This document shows, piece by piece, positions 9,016 through 18,750 of a stretch of DNA of 64,000 nt. The notes under the pieces are model-generated. The model searched no databases, was not told the DNA's origin, and was given only the letters and a program-made list of their open reading frames with translations. The stretch's first letter is position 1, and every line of letters begins with the position of its first letter. The position numbers were made by a program, and so were the translations under genes. Origin of the DNA: Corynebacterium durum (GTDB lineage: Bacteria; Actinomycetota; Actinomycetes; Mycobacteriales; Mycobacteriaceae); contig NZ_CP047200.1 of NCBI RefSeq assembly GCF_030408675.1, positions 930,001-994,000 on the forward strand, given 5' to 3'.

Positions 9016-10260
9016 CTATTTGAGCAGGTCAAATACGCCCGAGAAGGAGTTCCACGCCAGAATCCAGGCCACTACCGTTGCCACGATGCCGATGATGATT
9101 AGCCACAGTGGGTACTTGTATCCGTTGAGAAGATCCTTGGAACGGAAAGCTGCAACGTAGATCATCATGGTGAAGCCGATGGGGAGTACTAGGCCATTGA
9201 ACGCGCCAGCAAAAACTAGAAGCGTGGTTGGTGCCGTGCCGAGGATGAGGAACAAAGTGCAGGAAATGACGATGAATGCAATGGTCACCCAGTTCTGCAG
9301 TGATTTCTTATCGGGTGTGTTGGGCACGAGGAAGGTTGCGGAGGTGTAGCTAGCACCAACGATGGAACTCAGTGCCGCAGCCCACAAGACCACGCCGAAG
9401 AAGCGTAGACCAAGGTCACCTGCTGCTACCTGGAAAGCTTGGGCTGCGGGGTTACCCTTTGGATCCAGAACCGTGCCGCCAGCGACCACGCCTAACACCG
9501 CCAAGAACAGCAGGACTCGCATGATGCCGGTGAGCAGGATACCTGTGACAGAGGATTGGGATACATCCTTGACGTGTTCCGCGCCAACCTTGCCGGAATC
9601 CAACATGCGGTGAGCGCCAGCGTAGGTGATGTAACCGCCCACAGTTCCGCCAACAAGGGTAGTGATGATCAGCCAGTCAACCTTTTCTGGCATGACTGTG
9701 TTGCGCAGCGCATCGCCCACAGGTGGCCCTGAGACGATAGCCACATAGAGCGTCAAACCCATCATGAGGATTCCCAGGAAAACCAGCACCCTATCCAGCA
9801 CTCCGCCAAGTCTTTTAGCGAGGAAGAACACAATAGAGATGGCTGCAGTCACAGCACCACCGATTTTCGCATCCAGCCCCATCATGGCGTTGGTTCCGAG
9901 TCCCGCACCAGCGATATTGCCAATGTTGAATACAATGCCGCCAATGGCCACAAGAACAGCGAGCACCCAGCCCAAGCCGGGTATCACCCGGTTGCCAAGT
10001 TCCTGGGCACGCATCCCGGATACGCCGATAACGCGCCACACGTTCAACTGCACAGCGATGTCGAGGAGGATTGAGACGACAATCGCAAACGCGAAAGCGG
10101 CTCCCAGTTTGCCAGTAAATACGGCGGTTTGCGTAAGGAATCCAGGGCCGATGGCGCTGGTTGCCATGAGGAAAATGGCGCCGAGAAGAGCGGTTCGCGT
10201 TGATGCGCTGGCCGCAGCCTGCCCGAGCGTTGGCCCCTGTTGTGATGTTTGTTCAGGCAA
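9016..10260 (-). CDS. NRAMP-family transporter linked to 5-oxoprolinase
   Basis: 414 residues with about 11 hydrophobic helices. Family signs are ATSAIGPGFLTQTAVFT in helix 1 and the helix-6-type region (SSVTGILLTGIMRV). Helix 1 lacks the DPGN metal-binding motif of true Mn/Fe NRAMP carriers, having GPGF instead. It is therefore probably one of the diverged members found beside pxp genes; the substrate may be an organic acid or 5-oxoproline rather than a metal, which is inference. It starts with TTG at 10260 behind a GGAG, and is first in the pxp operon. Confidence 0.85.
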   Translation of the reverse strand: MPEQTSQQGPTLGQAAASASTRTALLGAIFLMATSAIGPGFLTQTAVFTGKLGAAFAFAIVVSILLDIAVQLNVWRVIGVSGMRAQELGNRVIPGLGWVLAVLVAIGGIVFNIGNIAGAGLGTNAMMGLDAKIGGAVTAAISIVFFLAKRLGGVLDRVLVFLGILMMGLTLYVAIVSGPPVGDALRNTVMPEKVDWLIITTLVGGTVGGYITYAGAHRMLDSGKVGAEHVKDVSQSSVTGILLTGIMRVLLFLAVLGVVAGGTVLDPKGNPAAQAFQVAAGDLGLRFFGVVLWAAALSSIVGASYTSATFLVPNTPDKKSLQNWVTIAFIVISCTLFLILGTAPTTLLVFAGAFNGLVLPIGFTMMIYVAAFRSKDLLNGYKYPLWLIIIGIVATVVAWILAWNSFSGVFDLLK

Positions 10261-10591
10261 GGCTCATGCTCCAATCTTGTGATGGCTGCGCGGCATGGTT
10301 AGCCGTGTGGTAATCTACGTGACCTTCCCGCAGGCACCAATGCGCGCACACGGGCTTAAGTGAGGGTCAGCATTAATTGTTCAACAATGTGTTGCGGGTC
10401 TCAGTATATCCCTCTTTGTGTTCCAGGGAATAGCGTTAAGTAACAAGGGGGAGCCGACGGGGGTAGAAAACTCCCGAACCGTTGGCACGCTACCGCGTTT
10501 GAACTGCTCTTTTTCTGAAAGCTGACCGTGTTGAGAGGTGTACCTTAGTAAGGCTGGCAGCAGCGCGAAAATGTCCGTTATGGTGAGTTCT
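10261..10591. other. Divergent regulatory region between the pxp operon and gntR
   Basis: 331 bp without a convincing gene. It must carry the promoters of the minus-strand NRAMP–pxpABC operon and of the plus-strand GntR regulator. The clearest element is the perfect 13-bp palindrome at 10376–10388; the rest shows no repeat or RNA structure that I can support. Confidence 0.6.
10376..10388. promoter_or_regulatory. Palindrome, candidate GntR operator
   Basis: ATTGTTCAACAAT is a perfect 6-1-6 inverted repeat between the divergent NRAMP–pxp operon and the gntR gene. Its size and AT-rich arms fit operators of FCD-type GntR regulators, so control of both units by the GntR protein is likely but not shown. 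Confidence 0.5.
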
Positions 10592-11296
10592 ATGAGTGCA
10601 CACAATGATGGGATGCCCCCGACATCCCCTCTTACCTCCGTATCATCGGTGGAGCAACTCGCGGCCTCCATTACAGCCAGCATTAATATTGGTGTTCTCG
10701 TGCCGGGCGTTCAGTTGAGCGAAGTAGCGCTTGCCCAGCAATACGGTGTGTCTCGGAATACTCTGCGCGAGGCGTTTCGGCTGCTCGCCCGCGACGGCCT
10801 GGTAGAACACGTGCCGCATCGCGGAGTGTTTGTGCGCACCATGACCGCCCATGACCTTAAGGACATTTACGCTTATCGACGCTTCGTGGAACTCGGCGCC
10901 ATCACCTATGCCTACAGCGATGCACACCGCACCCTTGATTGCCTGCGGCGCATGCGTGTTGCCTGCGACCATGGGGAAGCGGGGATGCTGGCGGAGAACT
11001 GGATCGATGTGGGAAACGCCAATGTTGATTTTCACCAGGCGATTGTGGATTTCGTGGGATCCGCCTTTTTGACCAGGAATGCGCGCATTGCGCTCGCACA
11101 ATCACGGCTGGCGTTCCTTGTGCACCCCAACGGCAATGACGTGCACGCCCCCTTTGTGAAGAAAAACCGCTATATCGTCAACCTTCTCGCCACCGGTGAG
11201 GTGGCGGCTGCGCGCGATGAACTGTCCACCTACCTTGATAGGGCCGAATCGATCAATCTGAAGCTTGTTGCTGACGGAAACGAGGACAGTGAATAA
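10592..11296 (+). CDS. GntR-family regulator (FCD subfamily)
   Basis: 234 residues from ATG 10592, chosen for the GGTGAG just upstream; in-frame ATGs at 10571 and 10580 are alternatives. The N-terminal winged HTH is clear (GVQLSEVALAQQYGVSRNTLREAFRLLARDGLV then HRGVFV). The C-terminal helical FCD domain carries acid and His residues (DFHQAIVDF) typical of metal-assisted carboxylate binding. Its divergence from the pxp operon makes 5-oxoproline or a related acid the likely effector (inference). Confidence 0.9.
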   Translation: MSAHNDGMPPTSPLTSVSSVEQLAASITASINIGVLVPGVQLSEVALAQQYGVSRNTLREAFRLLARDGLVEHVPHRGVFVRTMTAHDLKDIYAYRRFVELGAITYAYSDAHRTLDCLRRMRVACDHGEAGMLAENWIDVGNANVDFHQAIVDFVGSAFLTRNARIALAQSRLAFLVHPNGNDVHAPFVKKNRYIVNLLATGEVAAARDELSTYLDRAESINLKLVADGNEDSE

Positions 11297-11299
11297 TAC

Positions 11300-11337
11300 A
11301 TACACCCCGTGCCCGCGTTATGGGGCTTGGGGTGTAT
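11300..11337. terminator. Bidirectional terminator between gntR and fumC
   Basis: Outer arms ATACACCCC (11300–11308) and GGGGTGTAT (11329–11337) pair perfectly, with an inner GCCC/GGGC continuing the stem around a short loop. It lies between the convergent gntR (ends 11296) and fumC (ends 11358). The U-tracts are weak, so it may work mainly as a strong hairpin. Confidence 0.7.
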
Positions 11338-11357
11338 ATATACAGTGATCAGGCTAT

Positions 11358-12761
11358 CTACTGGTCGCGATCCGTGTTGCACATATCCAACACATTCAAG
11401 CGCTTGTCCAGCTCTTCCTCGGTGAGGTTGTCGCCGTCAACAAAGCCCAGGTCAATAACCATCTGGCGGATGGTCTTGCCTTCCTTCAGGGCGGTCTTAG
11501 CCACCTTGGCAGCGTTTTCGTAGCCGATGGCGGAGTTCAGTGGCGTGACGATGGAGGGTGAGGACTCTGCAAGGGTCTTCATGCGCTCCTCGTTGGGCTC
11601 GATGCCGTCAACCAGCTTGGTGGCAAACACGCGAGCGGTATTGCCCAGCAGGCGCGCGGATTCCAGGACATTGCGGGCCATCATCGGGATAAACACGTTG
11701 AGCTCGAAGGCGCCCTGGGCGCCACCGAAGGCAACCGCAGCATCGTTACCTATCACCTGTGCGGCAACCTGGGTTGCGGTTTCGCACAGCACTGGGTTGA
11801 CTTTGCCGGGCATGATGGAGGAGCCGGGCTGCAGGTCAGGCAGGTGAATCTCGGCCAGGCCAGTGAGTGGGCCGGAACCCATCCAGCGGATGTCGTTAGC
11901 CATCTTGGTCAGGGAGACCGCGATGGAACGCATTGCACCAGAGAATTCCACCAGGCCGTCGCGGTTGGCCTGTGCCTCAAAATGGTTGACGCATTCGCGC
12001 AGTTCCTTCACACCAGTCAGGTTGACCAGCTCGGCGGTGACCTTTCCGCCGAAGTCGGCAGGGGTGTTCAGGCCGGTACCCACTGCAGTGCCGCCGATGG
12101 GCAGTTCGCCGAGACGGGGAAGTGTTGCTTCAACACGCTCAATGCCGGCCTGGATTTGGCGGGCGTAGCCGCTGAATTCCTGGCCGAGGGTGACCGGTAC
12201 GGCATCCATAAGGTGGGTGCGGCCGGACTTGACCACGTTCTCCCATTCCTTAGCTTTCTTGGCCAGCGATTCCTGCAGCACCTTCAGGCCGGGGATGAGG
12301 TCTTTCACGGCGGCCTCGGTGGCTGCCACGTGGGTTGCGGTGGGGAAAGTGTCGTTGGAGGACTGTCCCATGTTTACGTCATCGTTGGGGTGAACCTCAA
12401 CGCCGTTCTTTGCGGCGATAGAGGCGATGACCTCGTTGGTGTTCATGTTGGATGAGGTGCCGGAACCGGTCTGGAACACGTCAATGGGGAATTCGGCGTC
12501 ATGCTTGCCGTCGGCGATTTCCTTGGCAGCGGCGATGATGGCGTCAGCTTTCGCGGCGTCGAGAAGCCCACGATCCTTGTTCACCTGTGCGCAGGCTGCC
12601 TTCAGTAGGCCCATGGCGCGGATCTGTGCGGACTCGAGGCCGCGGCCTGAGATGGGAAAGTTTTCCACGGCGCGCTGGGTTTGTGCACGCCACAGGGCGT
12701 TGACGGGCACTTTCACTTCACCCATGGTGTCGTGTTCGATGCGGAATTCCTGCTCGGTCAT
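11358..12761 (-). CDS. fumC: Fumarate hydratase, class II
   Basis: 467 residues, standard for FumC. ATG 12761 is preceded by AAGGTGG; the frame is open further upstream but with poor sequence. Diagnostic motifs are [24 protein letters not shown], the SSNDTFPTA region and the fumarase/aspartase signature [11 protein letters not shown]. It reversibly hydrates fumarate to L-malate in the TCA cycle as a soluble iron-free tetramer. It follows glpX on the same strand with a 141-bp gap that includes a hairpin. Confidence 0.97.
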   Translation of the reverse strand: MTEQEFRIEHDTMGEVKVPVNALWRAQTQRAVENFPISGRGLESAQIRAMGLLKAACAQVNKDRGLLDAAKADAIIAAAKEIADGKHDAEFPIDVFQTGSGTSSNMNTNEVIASIAAKNGVEVHPNDDVNMGQSSNDTFPTATHVAATEAAVKDLIPGLKVLQESLAKKAKEWENVVKSGRTHLMDAVPVTLGQEFSGYARQIQAGIERVEATLPRLGELPIGGTAVGTGLNTPADFGGKVTAELVNLTGVKELRECVNHFEAQANRDGLVEFSGAMRSIAVSLTKMANDIRWMGSGPLTGLAEIHLPDLQPGSSIMPGKVNPVLCETATQVAAQVIGNDAAVAFGGAQGAFELNVFIPMMARNVLESARLLGNTARVFATKLVDGIEPNEERMKTLAESSPSIVTPLNSAIGYENAAKVAKTALKEGKTIRQMVIDLGFVDGDNLTEEELDKRLNVLDMCNTDRDQ

Positions 12762-12856
12762 GAAAAATCCACCTTCACTAAGAGAGTCGTAGAACTTATC
12801 TACATAAGTATGGCGTAAAAAAGGGCGGTTGTGTGGCGAAGGGTGTCTACCCCCGG

Positions 12857-12889
12857 GGAGTGTGACGGGTTTCGCACTCCGCACACTCC
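12857..12889 (-). terminator. Hairpin between glpX and fumC
   Basis: Arms GGAGTGTG (12857–12864) and CACACTCC (12882–12889) give an 8-bp stem just after the glpX stop codon. No U-tract follows at once, so it could be a weak terminator or a 3' stabiliser of the glpX mRNA. Confidence 0.45.
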
Positions 12890-12902
12890 TCACTGCGTAT
12901 GG

Positions 12903-13910
12903 CTAGTTCTTGGCGCTGTAATCCACCGCAGAGTATTCCTGCAGCTTGGCCAGCTGGTGCACGGATTCGATGAAACGAACCGTGCCGGAGCGGGAGCGCA
13001 TGACCAAGGAGCGGGTGGTGGCGCCGTTTTGGCGATAGCTGACACCGCGGAGCATGTCGCCGTTGGTCACGCCGGTGGCCACGAAGTAGCAGTTATCGGA
13101 AGAAACCAGGTCATTGGTGGTCAGGACGGTGCCAAGATCCAGGCCCGCGTCCTGAGCTTTGCGGATTTCCTCGTCGTTAGTCGGATAGAGTTTGCCCTGA
13201 ATTTCACCCCCCATACACTTCATGGCGCAGGCGGTGATAATGCCTTCTGGGGTGCCACCGATGCCCATCATGATGTCCACGGAGTTGGTGTGTTGTGCTG
13301 CGGCAACGGCACCGGCGACGTCGCCGTCCCTGATCAGACGGATCTTGGCGCCTGCCTCACGGATCGCGGCAATGAGGTCATTATGGCGCGGGCGGTCCAG
13401 AACCACCACGGTGACATCCGAGGGGGAGATTCCTTTAGCCTTGGCAACGGCGCCGATGTTGACGGCTACTGGCGCGTTAATGTCAATGACACCTGCGGCT
13501 TCGGGGCCAACAGCGATTTTCTTCATGTAGAACACTGCGGATGGGTCATACATGGTGCCGCGTTCTGCGGCTGCGAGGACTGAAATAGCGTTGGGGCGGC
13601 CTTCCGCCATGAGTGTGGTGCCGTCAATCGGGTCGACGGCAATATCGACATCGGCACCCTGGCCGGTGCCTACTTCTTCGCCGTTGAACAGCATGGGGGC
13701 TTCATCTTTTTCACCCTCACCGATGACCACAACGCCACGCATGTTCACTGAGTTGATCAGTTTGCGCATGGCATCCACTGCGGCACCGTCGCCTTCGTTT
13801 TTCATTCCTCGTCCAACCCAACGTCCGGACGCGAGTGCTGCGGCTTCGGTCACGCGGACCAATTCCATGGCGAGGTTACGGTCTGGACATTCGGTTTGGC
13901 GGGTATTCAT
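12903..13910 (-). CDS. glpX: Fructose-1,6-bisphosphatase, class II
   Basis: 335 residues, usual for GlpX. Metal- and phosphate-binding motifs are visible: [11 protein letters not shown] (63–73) and VDPIDGTTL (92–100), plus the GIGGTPEGI loop. It dephosphorylates fructose-1,6-bisphosphate in gluconeogenesis and is normally the only FBPase of corynebacteria. The start has an excellent GTAGGAGG site. Upstream is a 155-bp region shared with the divergent DUF4245 gene, an arrangement conserved among corynebacteria and mycobacteria. Confidence 0.97.
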   Translation of the reverse strand: MNTRQTECPDRNLAMELVRVTEAAALASGRWVGRGMKNEGDGAAVDAMRKLINSVNMRGVVVIGEGEKDEAPMLFNGEEVGTGQGADVDIAVDPIDGTTLMAEGRPNAISVLAAAERGTMYDPSAVFYMKKIAVGPEAAGVIDINAPVAVNIGAVAKAKGISPSDVTVVVLDRPRHNDLIAAIREAGAKIRLIRDGDVAGAVAAAQHTNSVDIMMGIGGTPEGIITACAMKCMGGEIQGKLYPTNDEEIRKAQDAGLDLGTVLTTNDLVSSDNCYFVATGVTNGDMLRGVSYRQNGATTRSLVMRSRSGTVRFIESVHQLAKLQEYSAVDYSAKN

Positions 13911-14065
13911 CTGTGCGGCCTCCTACAGTGGCTGGGCATATGCGGGTGTAACGCCCGAATATAAAGGGATGACTAAAAGGGTGGTGTTGGTGATAACCAC
14001 CATTTCTATTCTTGCATTGATGCGTACGCTTTTGCCCGCTTTGTCCACCCGAATCGGGGGAGTCG

Positions 14066-14665
14066 GTGAAAGTCTGCCATACTATCCAGGTGGCTGAGAA
14101 CAAACCTCGTATCTTCCAAGACGGCCGAGACATCAGCATGACACTCATTGTCATTATCGTGGTGATGGCACTCACGGTTGCGTTCACCGGCATGTGCAGC
14201 CTCAACCCGGGACGCCCTGAAAATGGTCCTGTCCAGGAGGTTGATGCCCGGCAATTTTTAGATATAGAGGCACGGGGGATGGCTTTCCCGCTGCGTTACC
14301 CGCAGATGCCCGACGGCTGGACGACTAATTCCGCTCGCCGCAGTTCTGTTGATGGTGCGCCCGCCCCCGTGGTGGGCTGGGTCACTGCCCAGGGTGCCTA
14401 TGTGCAGCTTCTTCAAACAGACCGCCCGCTTGAGGATGCAGTGAAGGACCATGACGACTACGCGCGGAAGGAACAGACGTCGACAAGCATCGCAGGAACG
14501 GACGTTCACGTGTACACGTCCGAGGAGCATGATGCCCGCGTGCTGTGGGTCGCTGACCTCGGTGATGTGCGGCTGCTGGTGTCTGGAACCGCAGGCGAGA
14601 CCGAGTACACGCAGCTCATGGAAGCGACGCTGAAGACAGCGCCTATCGACGCCCATAGACCCTAG
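14066..14665 (+). CDS. DUF4245 membrane-anchored protein
   Basis: 199 residues from GTG 14066, selected for GGGGGAG five bases upstream; GTG 14090 is the alternative and has no ribosome site. A short cytosolic segment ([11 protein letters not shown]) precedes one membrane helix (about residues 25–45), followed by an extracytoplasmic domain with YPQMPDGW. The family is confined to actinobacteria and its function is unknown. Position opposite glpX and convergent with xseB (4-bp overlap of stops) is the usual order. Confidence 0.88.
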   Translation: MKVCHTIQVAENKPRIFQDGRDISMTLIVIIVVMALTVAFTGMCSLNPGRPENGPVQEVDARQFLDIEARGMAFPLRYPQMPDGWTTNSARRSSVDGAPAPVVGWVTAQGAYVQLLQTDRPLEDAVKDHDDYARKEQTSTSIAGTDVHVYTSEEHDARVLWVADLGDVRLLVSGTAGETEYTQLMEATLKTAPIDAHRP

Positions 14666-14895
14666 GTTGTTGCGTCGTTTCCGTTGTCGGTGCCCAAGGC
14701 GGTCTCCACACGCTGACGCGCCCCGGCCAGGTGTTCTTCGCAGCGCTTCGACAAGGCTTCGGCGCGCTCCCAGTACTTCAGGGATTCGTCCAGACCCATC
14801 TGTCCGAGTTCCAGGATTTTCACGATTTCAATAAGCTCCGCCAGCGCGGCCTCGTAGGTGAGTGTTTCAACAGCGGGGAAAGCATTCTCGTTCAT
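14662..14895 (-). CDS. xseB: Exodeoxyribonuclease VII small subunit
   Basis: 77 residues from ATG 14895, which has GAGGA five bases upstream. Sequence [37 protein letters not shown] is the helical-hairpin signature of XseB, spanning residues ~11–50. Several copies bind one XseA to form exonuclease VII, which degrades single-stranded DNA to oligonucleotides. It is placed 21 bp after xseA on the same strand. Confidence 0.95.
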   Translation of the reverse strand: MNENAFPAVETLTYEAALAELIEIVKILELGQMGLDESLKYWERAEALSKRCEEHLAGARQRVETALGTDNGNDATT

Positions 14896-14916
14896 TGTTG
14901 TCCTCATATATAGGGT

Positions 14917-16158
14917 TTAGTCAGCGGGGGAATGGGCAATAGATGCGGCAGTGACGGACCCATCGGCCACACGAATGCGCAGCTGGCTACCGGGCGGGGC
15001 CTGCTCGTAGCTGGTCACTACCTCCGGCTCTGAGCCGTCACGCGGAATCACCTGCACCACCGAGTAACCCCGCGCCAGCGTCGCCGACGGGCCCAGCGCC
15101 GAAACCTGCGCGCGCAGGGCCCGAACCTGGGATTCGTGGCTGTTGAGTAGGTAGGTTATATCACGCCGCACCATGGTCAGCGCCCGCTGAACTTCTTCCT
15201 CTTGGCGGGTAATGGGGGTGAACGGATCTGCCAACACCGGCCGGGAGCGCAGCGCCTGTAGGTTCTGCTGCTGGCGATCCACCCAGCCTCGGAGCGCTGC
15301 GGCGGCGCGCTGACGCAGTTGATCCAAGCGCAGCAGCTCTTCCCGTGCATCCGGAACCACGCGTTTTGCCGCGTCCGTGGGGGTGGCGGCGCGCAGGTCA
15401 GCTACATTGTCCAGCACCGGGTTATCCGGCTCGTGCCCAATCGCTGATACCACCGGGGTGCGGGCGCGTGAGACCGCGCGTTGCAGCGCTTCTTCGGAAA
15501 ACGGCAGCAGATCCTCCACCGAACCGCCGCCGCGGGCGATGATGATCACATCAACCTCGGGGTCCGCGTCCAGTGCTTCAAGGGCGGCAATCACCTCGGG
15601 AACCGCTGGGGCGCCCTGCACTGCCGTGTTGATCACCTTGAAATTCACGTGTGGCCAGCGGTCTTCCGCCACTGACAACACGTCGCGCTCTGCGGCTGAA
15701 CCGCGACCAGTGATCAAACCAATGCAGCGCGGAAGGTAGGGGAGAGGCAGTTTGCGGGAGGCGTCGAAAAGCCCTTCACTGGCTAGTTGTTGGCGTAGGC
15801 GCTCGATGCGGGCCAGTAGTTCGCCCACGCCCACTGGGCGAATCTCTGTCGCTCGCAGCGAAAATGAACCCCGGCCCGTGAAAAACGTTGGCTTGCCGTA
15901 CACCACCACGCGGTCACCATCGCGCAGGGGAGCGGGGGCGTTTTGAAGTAGAGCTGTGTCGCACGTGACTTGCAGGCTCATTTCGGCTTCTACGTCACGC
16001 AACGTTAAATACGAAAATCTCCATGACGGTTTTATGTTTACCTGGGCAAGCTGGCCCTCAACCCACACCGAACCAAGACGCTCGATCCATGCTTTGACCT
16101 TGGAATTTACCTCCCGAACCGGCCACGGATTTTCGGCAGACGTTGGCTCGTTGCTCAC
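14917..16158 (-). CDS. xseA: Exodeoxyribonuclease VII large subunit
   Basis: 413 residues. N-terminal OB-fold ([25 protein letters not shown]) for DNA binding, then the catalytic domain with [23 protein letters not shown] sequence, [25 protein letters not shown] and [13 protein letters not shown]. Long coiled-coil helices follow, then a C-terminal segment with ARGYSVV. It starts at GTG 16158 behind GAGGAG. Forms exonuclease VII with XseB in DNA repair. Confidence 0.96.
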   Translation of the reverse strand: MSNEPTSAENPWPVREVNSKVKAWIERLGSVWVEGQLAQVNIKPSWRFSYLTLRDVEAEMSLQVTCDTALLQNAPAPLRDGDRVVVYGKPTFFTGRGSFSLRATEIRPVGVGELLARIERLRQQLASEGLFDASRKLPLPYLPRCIGLITGRGSAAERDVLSVAEDRWPHVNFKVINTAVQGAPAVPEVIAALEALDADPEVDVIIIARGGGSVEDLLPFSEEALQRAVSRARTPVVSAIGHEPDNPVLDNVADLRAATPTDAAKRVVPDAREELLRLDQLRQRAAAALRGWVDRQQQNLQALRSRPVLADPFTPITRQEEEVQRALTMVRRDITYLLNSHESQVRALRAQVSALGPSATLARGYSVVQVIPRDGSEPEVVTSYEQAPPGSQLRIRVADGSVTAASIAHSPAD

Positions 16159-16312
16159 ACAGACTCCTCAACACATCGGACACATAACGACGGTACGTGT
16201 GGTGCGCATCAGGCACACAATAACGCCCACTATAGGCGGTTTGTCCGGACCATCACCGACGACAGTGACCTAGACTACGCACACCTCACCCTACTTGGAT
16301 AGGCTGTAGGAC

Positions 16313-17287
16313 ATGACAACCCCTGAAGCCGCAGACGCGAAAAAAGTTCTGCTCGCCGCGCCCCGCGGCTACTGCGCAGGTGTGGACCGCGCCGTCGAAA
16401 CCGTCGAACGTGCCCTAGAGAAGTACGGGGCACCCGTCTACGTGCGCAAAGAGATCGTGCATAACCGCTATGTTGTGGACACCCTCGCCGAACGGGGTGC
16501 CATCTTTGTTGATGAAACTACCGAGGTCCCTGAAGGCTCGCACCTGGTGTTTTCCGCGCACGGCGTCAGCCCCGCTGTGCATGCAGAAGCGAAGGCGTTG
16601 TCGCTGGAAACCCTCGACGCTACCTGCCCGCTGGTGACCAAAGTTCACAATGAAGTGAAACGCTTCGCCCGTGACGGATACCAGATCCTGCTCATTGGGC
16701 ACGAAGGCCATGAGGAAGTTGAAGGCACCGCCGGGGAAGCCCCCGATGTGGTGCACCTTGTGGATGGTGCCGCGTCCGTTGACTCCCTTGACTTTGGGCC
16801 GGAGGACAAGCTTGTGTGGCTTTCCCAAACCACGCTTTCCGTGGACGAAACCATGGAGATTGTGCAGCTACTCAAAGCCAAGTTCCCGCACATCACCGAC
16901 CCGCCCAGCGACGACATCTGCTACGCCACCCAAAACAGGCAAGTAGCCGTCAAAGCCATCGCGGAACGCAGTGACCTAGTGATTGTTGTTGGCTCTCAAA
17001 ACTCCTCCAACTCCAAACGGCTTGTGGAGGTTGCTCTCCAAGGCGGAGCCGATGCCAGCTACCTCGTGGACTACGCCCACCAGGTTAAGCCGGAATGGCT
17101 CGATGGGGTCACCACCGTTGGTGTTACCTCAGGGGCATCGGTGCCGGAAATTCTGGTCCAAGATGTGATCAAGCTTCTCGACGACCACGGCTTCCACACC
17201 GTCGAAGAAGTCACCACCGCCGCCGAAAAACTCGTGTTCTCCCTGCCGCGCGTCTTGCGCCCCGCCCGCACGCCTTCTGGCCGCTAG
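16313..17287 (+). CDS. ispH: 4-hydroxy-3-methylbut-2-enyl diphosphate reductase
   Basis: 324 residues. The three [4Fe-4S] cysteines are C21 ([11 protein letters not shown]), C105 ([11 protein letters not shown]) and C203 ([11 protein letters not shown]); GHEEVEGT (132–139) supplies the catalytic Glu. It catalyses the last step of the MEP pathway, producing IPP and DMAPP. The start has GTAGGAC upstream. Divergent from xseA, and its stop codon abuts the DUF6542 stop on the other strand. Confidence 0.97.
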   Translation: MTTPEAADAKKVLLAAPRGYCAGVDRAVETVERALEKYGAPVYVRKEIVHNRYVVDTLAERGAIFVDETTEVPEGSHLVFSAHGVSPAVHAEAKALSLETLDATCPLVTKVHNEVKRFARDGYQILLIGHEGHEEVEGTAGEAPDVVHLVDGAASVDSLDFGPEDKLVWLSQTTLSVDETMEIVQLLKAKFPHITDPPSDDICYATQNRQVAVKAIAERSDLVIVVGSQNSSNSKRLVEVALQGGADASYLVDYAHQVKPEWLDGVTTVGVTSGASVPEILVQDVIKLLDDHGFHTVEEVTTAAEKLVFSLPRVLRPARTPSGR

Positions 17288-18739
17288 TTAATACAGGTCG
17301 TCGTGGCGGCTGTTACGGCGACTATCCCGACCCGTCGAATCACGGCGCGGCTGGACCTTCCGCACTTGGCGGCGCTGCACAGTCCGCGGCTGCCTCTGTT
17401 CCTCATAGGCCGCTGGTTGCTGACGCGGTTGCTGGCGGCGCTGCTGCGACTGCCTCGACTCCTGCTGACGGTTGTCACGTTGCTGCTGATCACGCTGGCG
17501 CTGCCCTCGCGCCTGCGCCGATTCGCTACCACGCGACGTGTACCGGCCACCGCCGGTGCTGTGATTGTGTGCCTCCGCGCGTGACGACGACCGCTGTGGT
17601 TGCTGCACCCTTGGCGTCTGCACTGTGCGCTTGTGGGGACGCTGCTGGTCATGGCCACCAGTCTGGCCGCCTGCCCTGCTGCTTCCAGCGTCGGCAGTGG
17701 GTCGGCGGATACTCCCCGAACGTTGTGGCTGTTGCCGAGTGCGCTCTTGGCCGGGGTGCTCTTGGTGTGGTGCTTCCTGACGCATGGCCTGCTGGCGACG
17801 CTGACGCTGAGCCTCACGGCGTTGAGCATCGCGTTGCTCGGTGGACGCGGCGGCACGGCGTGGAGGTTGTGGTGGGCGCCCTGAGCGCTCGTGTTTACTG
17901 TGATGATCCTCCTCAGGGCGCTGGTGCGCGCCCGTCTTCGGAGAGGCTTTTACGGGGGAAATCACCATCGTAGGTGGTGACTGCGGCTTAGTGCGCTTCG
18001 GTTGCTCAGGTGTCGATGGTGCCGCGTGGGGTTGTTGAGCGGCAGGCCGTTGCTGGGGCCTAGGGCGTTGTACAGTGCGCTTGTGCGGCTGCTGGGGTGG
18101 TTCCTCCGGTGCTGACGCTCGACGTTGCAGTTCCTCAACCGTCACGCGTTGCGACGCCGCGGCTGGCTCCTTGTGAGGAGGAATATCTTGCTGATTACGG
18201 TTGCTCAGACGGCGTGCACGTGAGGTGGTTTCACGGTTGGTGCGGTCCGCCTCTTGCGTCTTTCTACGCTCGCGCTCCGCACTCCGAGCCTGCGACCCCA
18301 TGGTTCGCCTGAACTGCCAGATACGCAGAGCTGCGATAATAGCGCACCCCAACGTGACCAAGCCAAGGGTTGGGAAGTGCTGCGCCAACGGGTACACCAA
18401 GGTGAGAATAGTTGTCGCTGACAGCTTCTGCGGGACATTAGACACTGAGGCATTGATCATCCAGGCTGTCAATGGAAGTGAAATGCCAAACAATAAGGGG
18501 AGTTGCCCAACAGTGAGCATCAATCCGCGTGCTTCCACGAGGATGGTCACCACGACGCTGCCCGCAGCAAAAGCGATAATGAAGGGCAGGCCAATGGTCT
18601 GCTGCCGCACGCTGATCAGTAATCCCACAGCCAGGGCTGCGAGCATGATGAGTGTGCTCGACCATGTGGGAAGGCCGAAAGTCCGCGTGGGAGCTGCGGT
18701 GCTTCGCGGGCGTGATGTTCTGGAAGTGTGTTGGGACAC
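17288..18739 (-). CDS. DUF6542 membrane protein with very long basic Gln/Arg tail
   Basis: 483 residues. Residues ~20–145 hold four membrane helices (the DUF6542 unit), beginning with LPTWSSTLIMLAALAVGLLI. The remaining ~330 residues are low-complexity and strongly basic, dominated by Gln, Arg, Pro, Ser and His, and should be disordered in the cytosol. HKRTVQ recurs twice in this tail and RTVQRR once. DUF6542 beside ispH is a conserved corynebacterial neighbourhood. Function unknown; the tail could bind RNA, DNA or acidic lipids. Confidence 0.85.
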   Translation of the reverse strand: MSQHTSRTSRPRSTAAPTRTFGLPTWSSTLIMLAALAVGLLISVRQQTIGLPFIIAFAAGSVVVTILVEARGLMLTVGQLPLLFGISLPLTAWMINASVSNVPQKLSATTILTLVYPLAQHFPTLGLVTLGCAIIAALRIWQFRRTMGSQARSAERERRKTQEADRTNRETTSRARRLSNRNQQDIPPHKEPAAASQRVTVEELQRRASAPEEPPQQPHKRTVQRPRPQQRPAAQQPHAAPSTPEQPKRTKPQSPPTMVISPVKASPKTGAHQRPEEDHHSKHERSGRPPQPPRRAAASTEQRDAQRREAQRQRRQQAMRQEAPHQEHPGQERTRQQPQRSGSIRRPTADAGSSRAGGQTGGHDQQRPHKRTVQTPRVQQPQRSSSRAEAHNHSTGGGRYTSRGSESAQARGQRQRDQQQRDNRQQESRQSQQRRQQPRQQPAAYEEQRQPRTVQRRQVRKVQPRRDSTGRDSRRNSRHDDLY

Positions 18740-18750
18740 GAGCGCTAATG

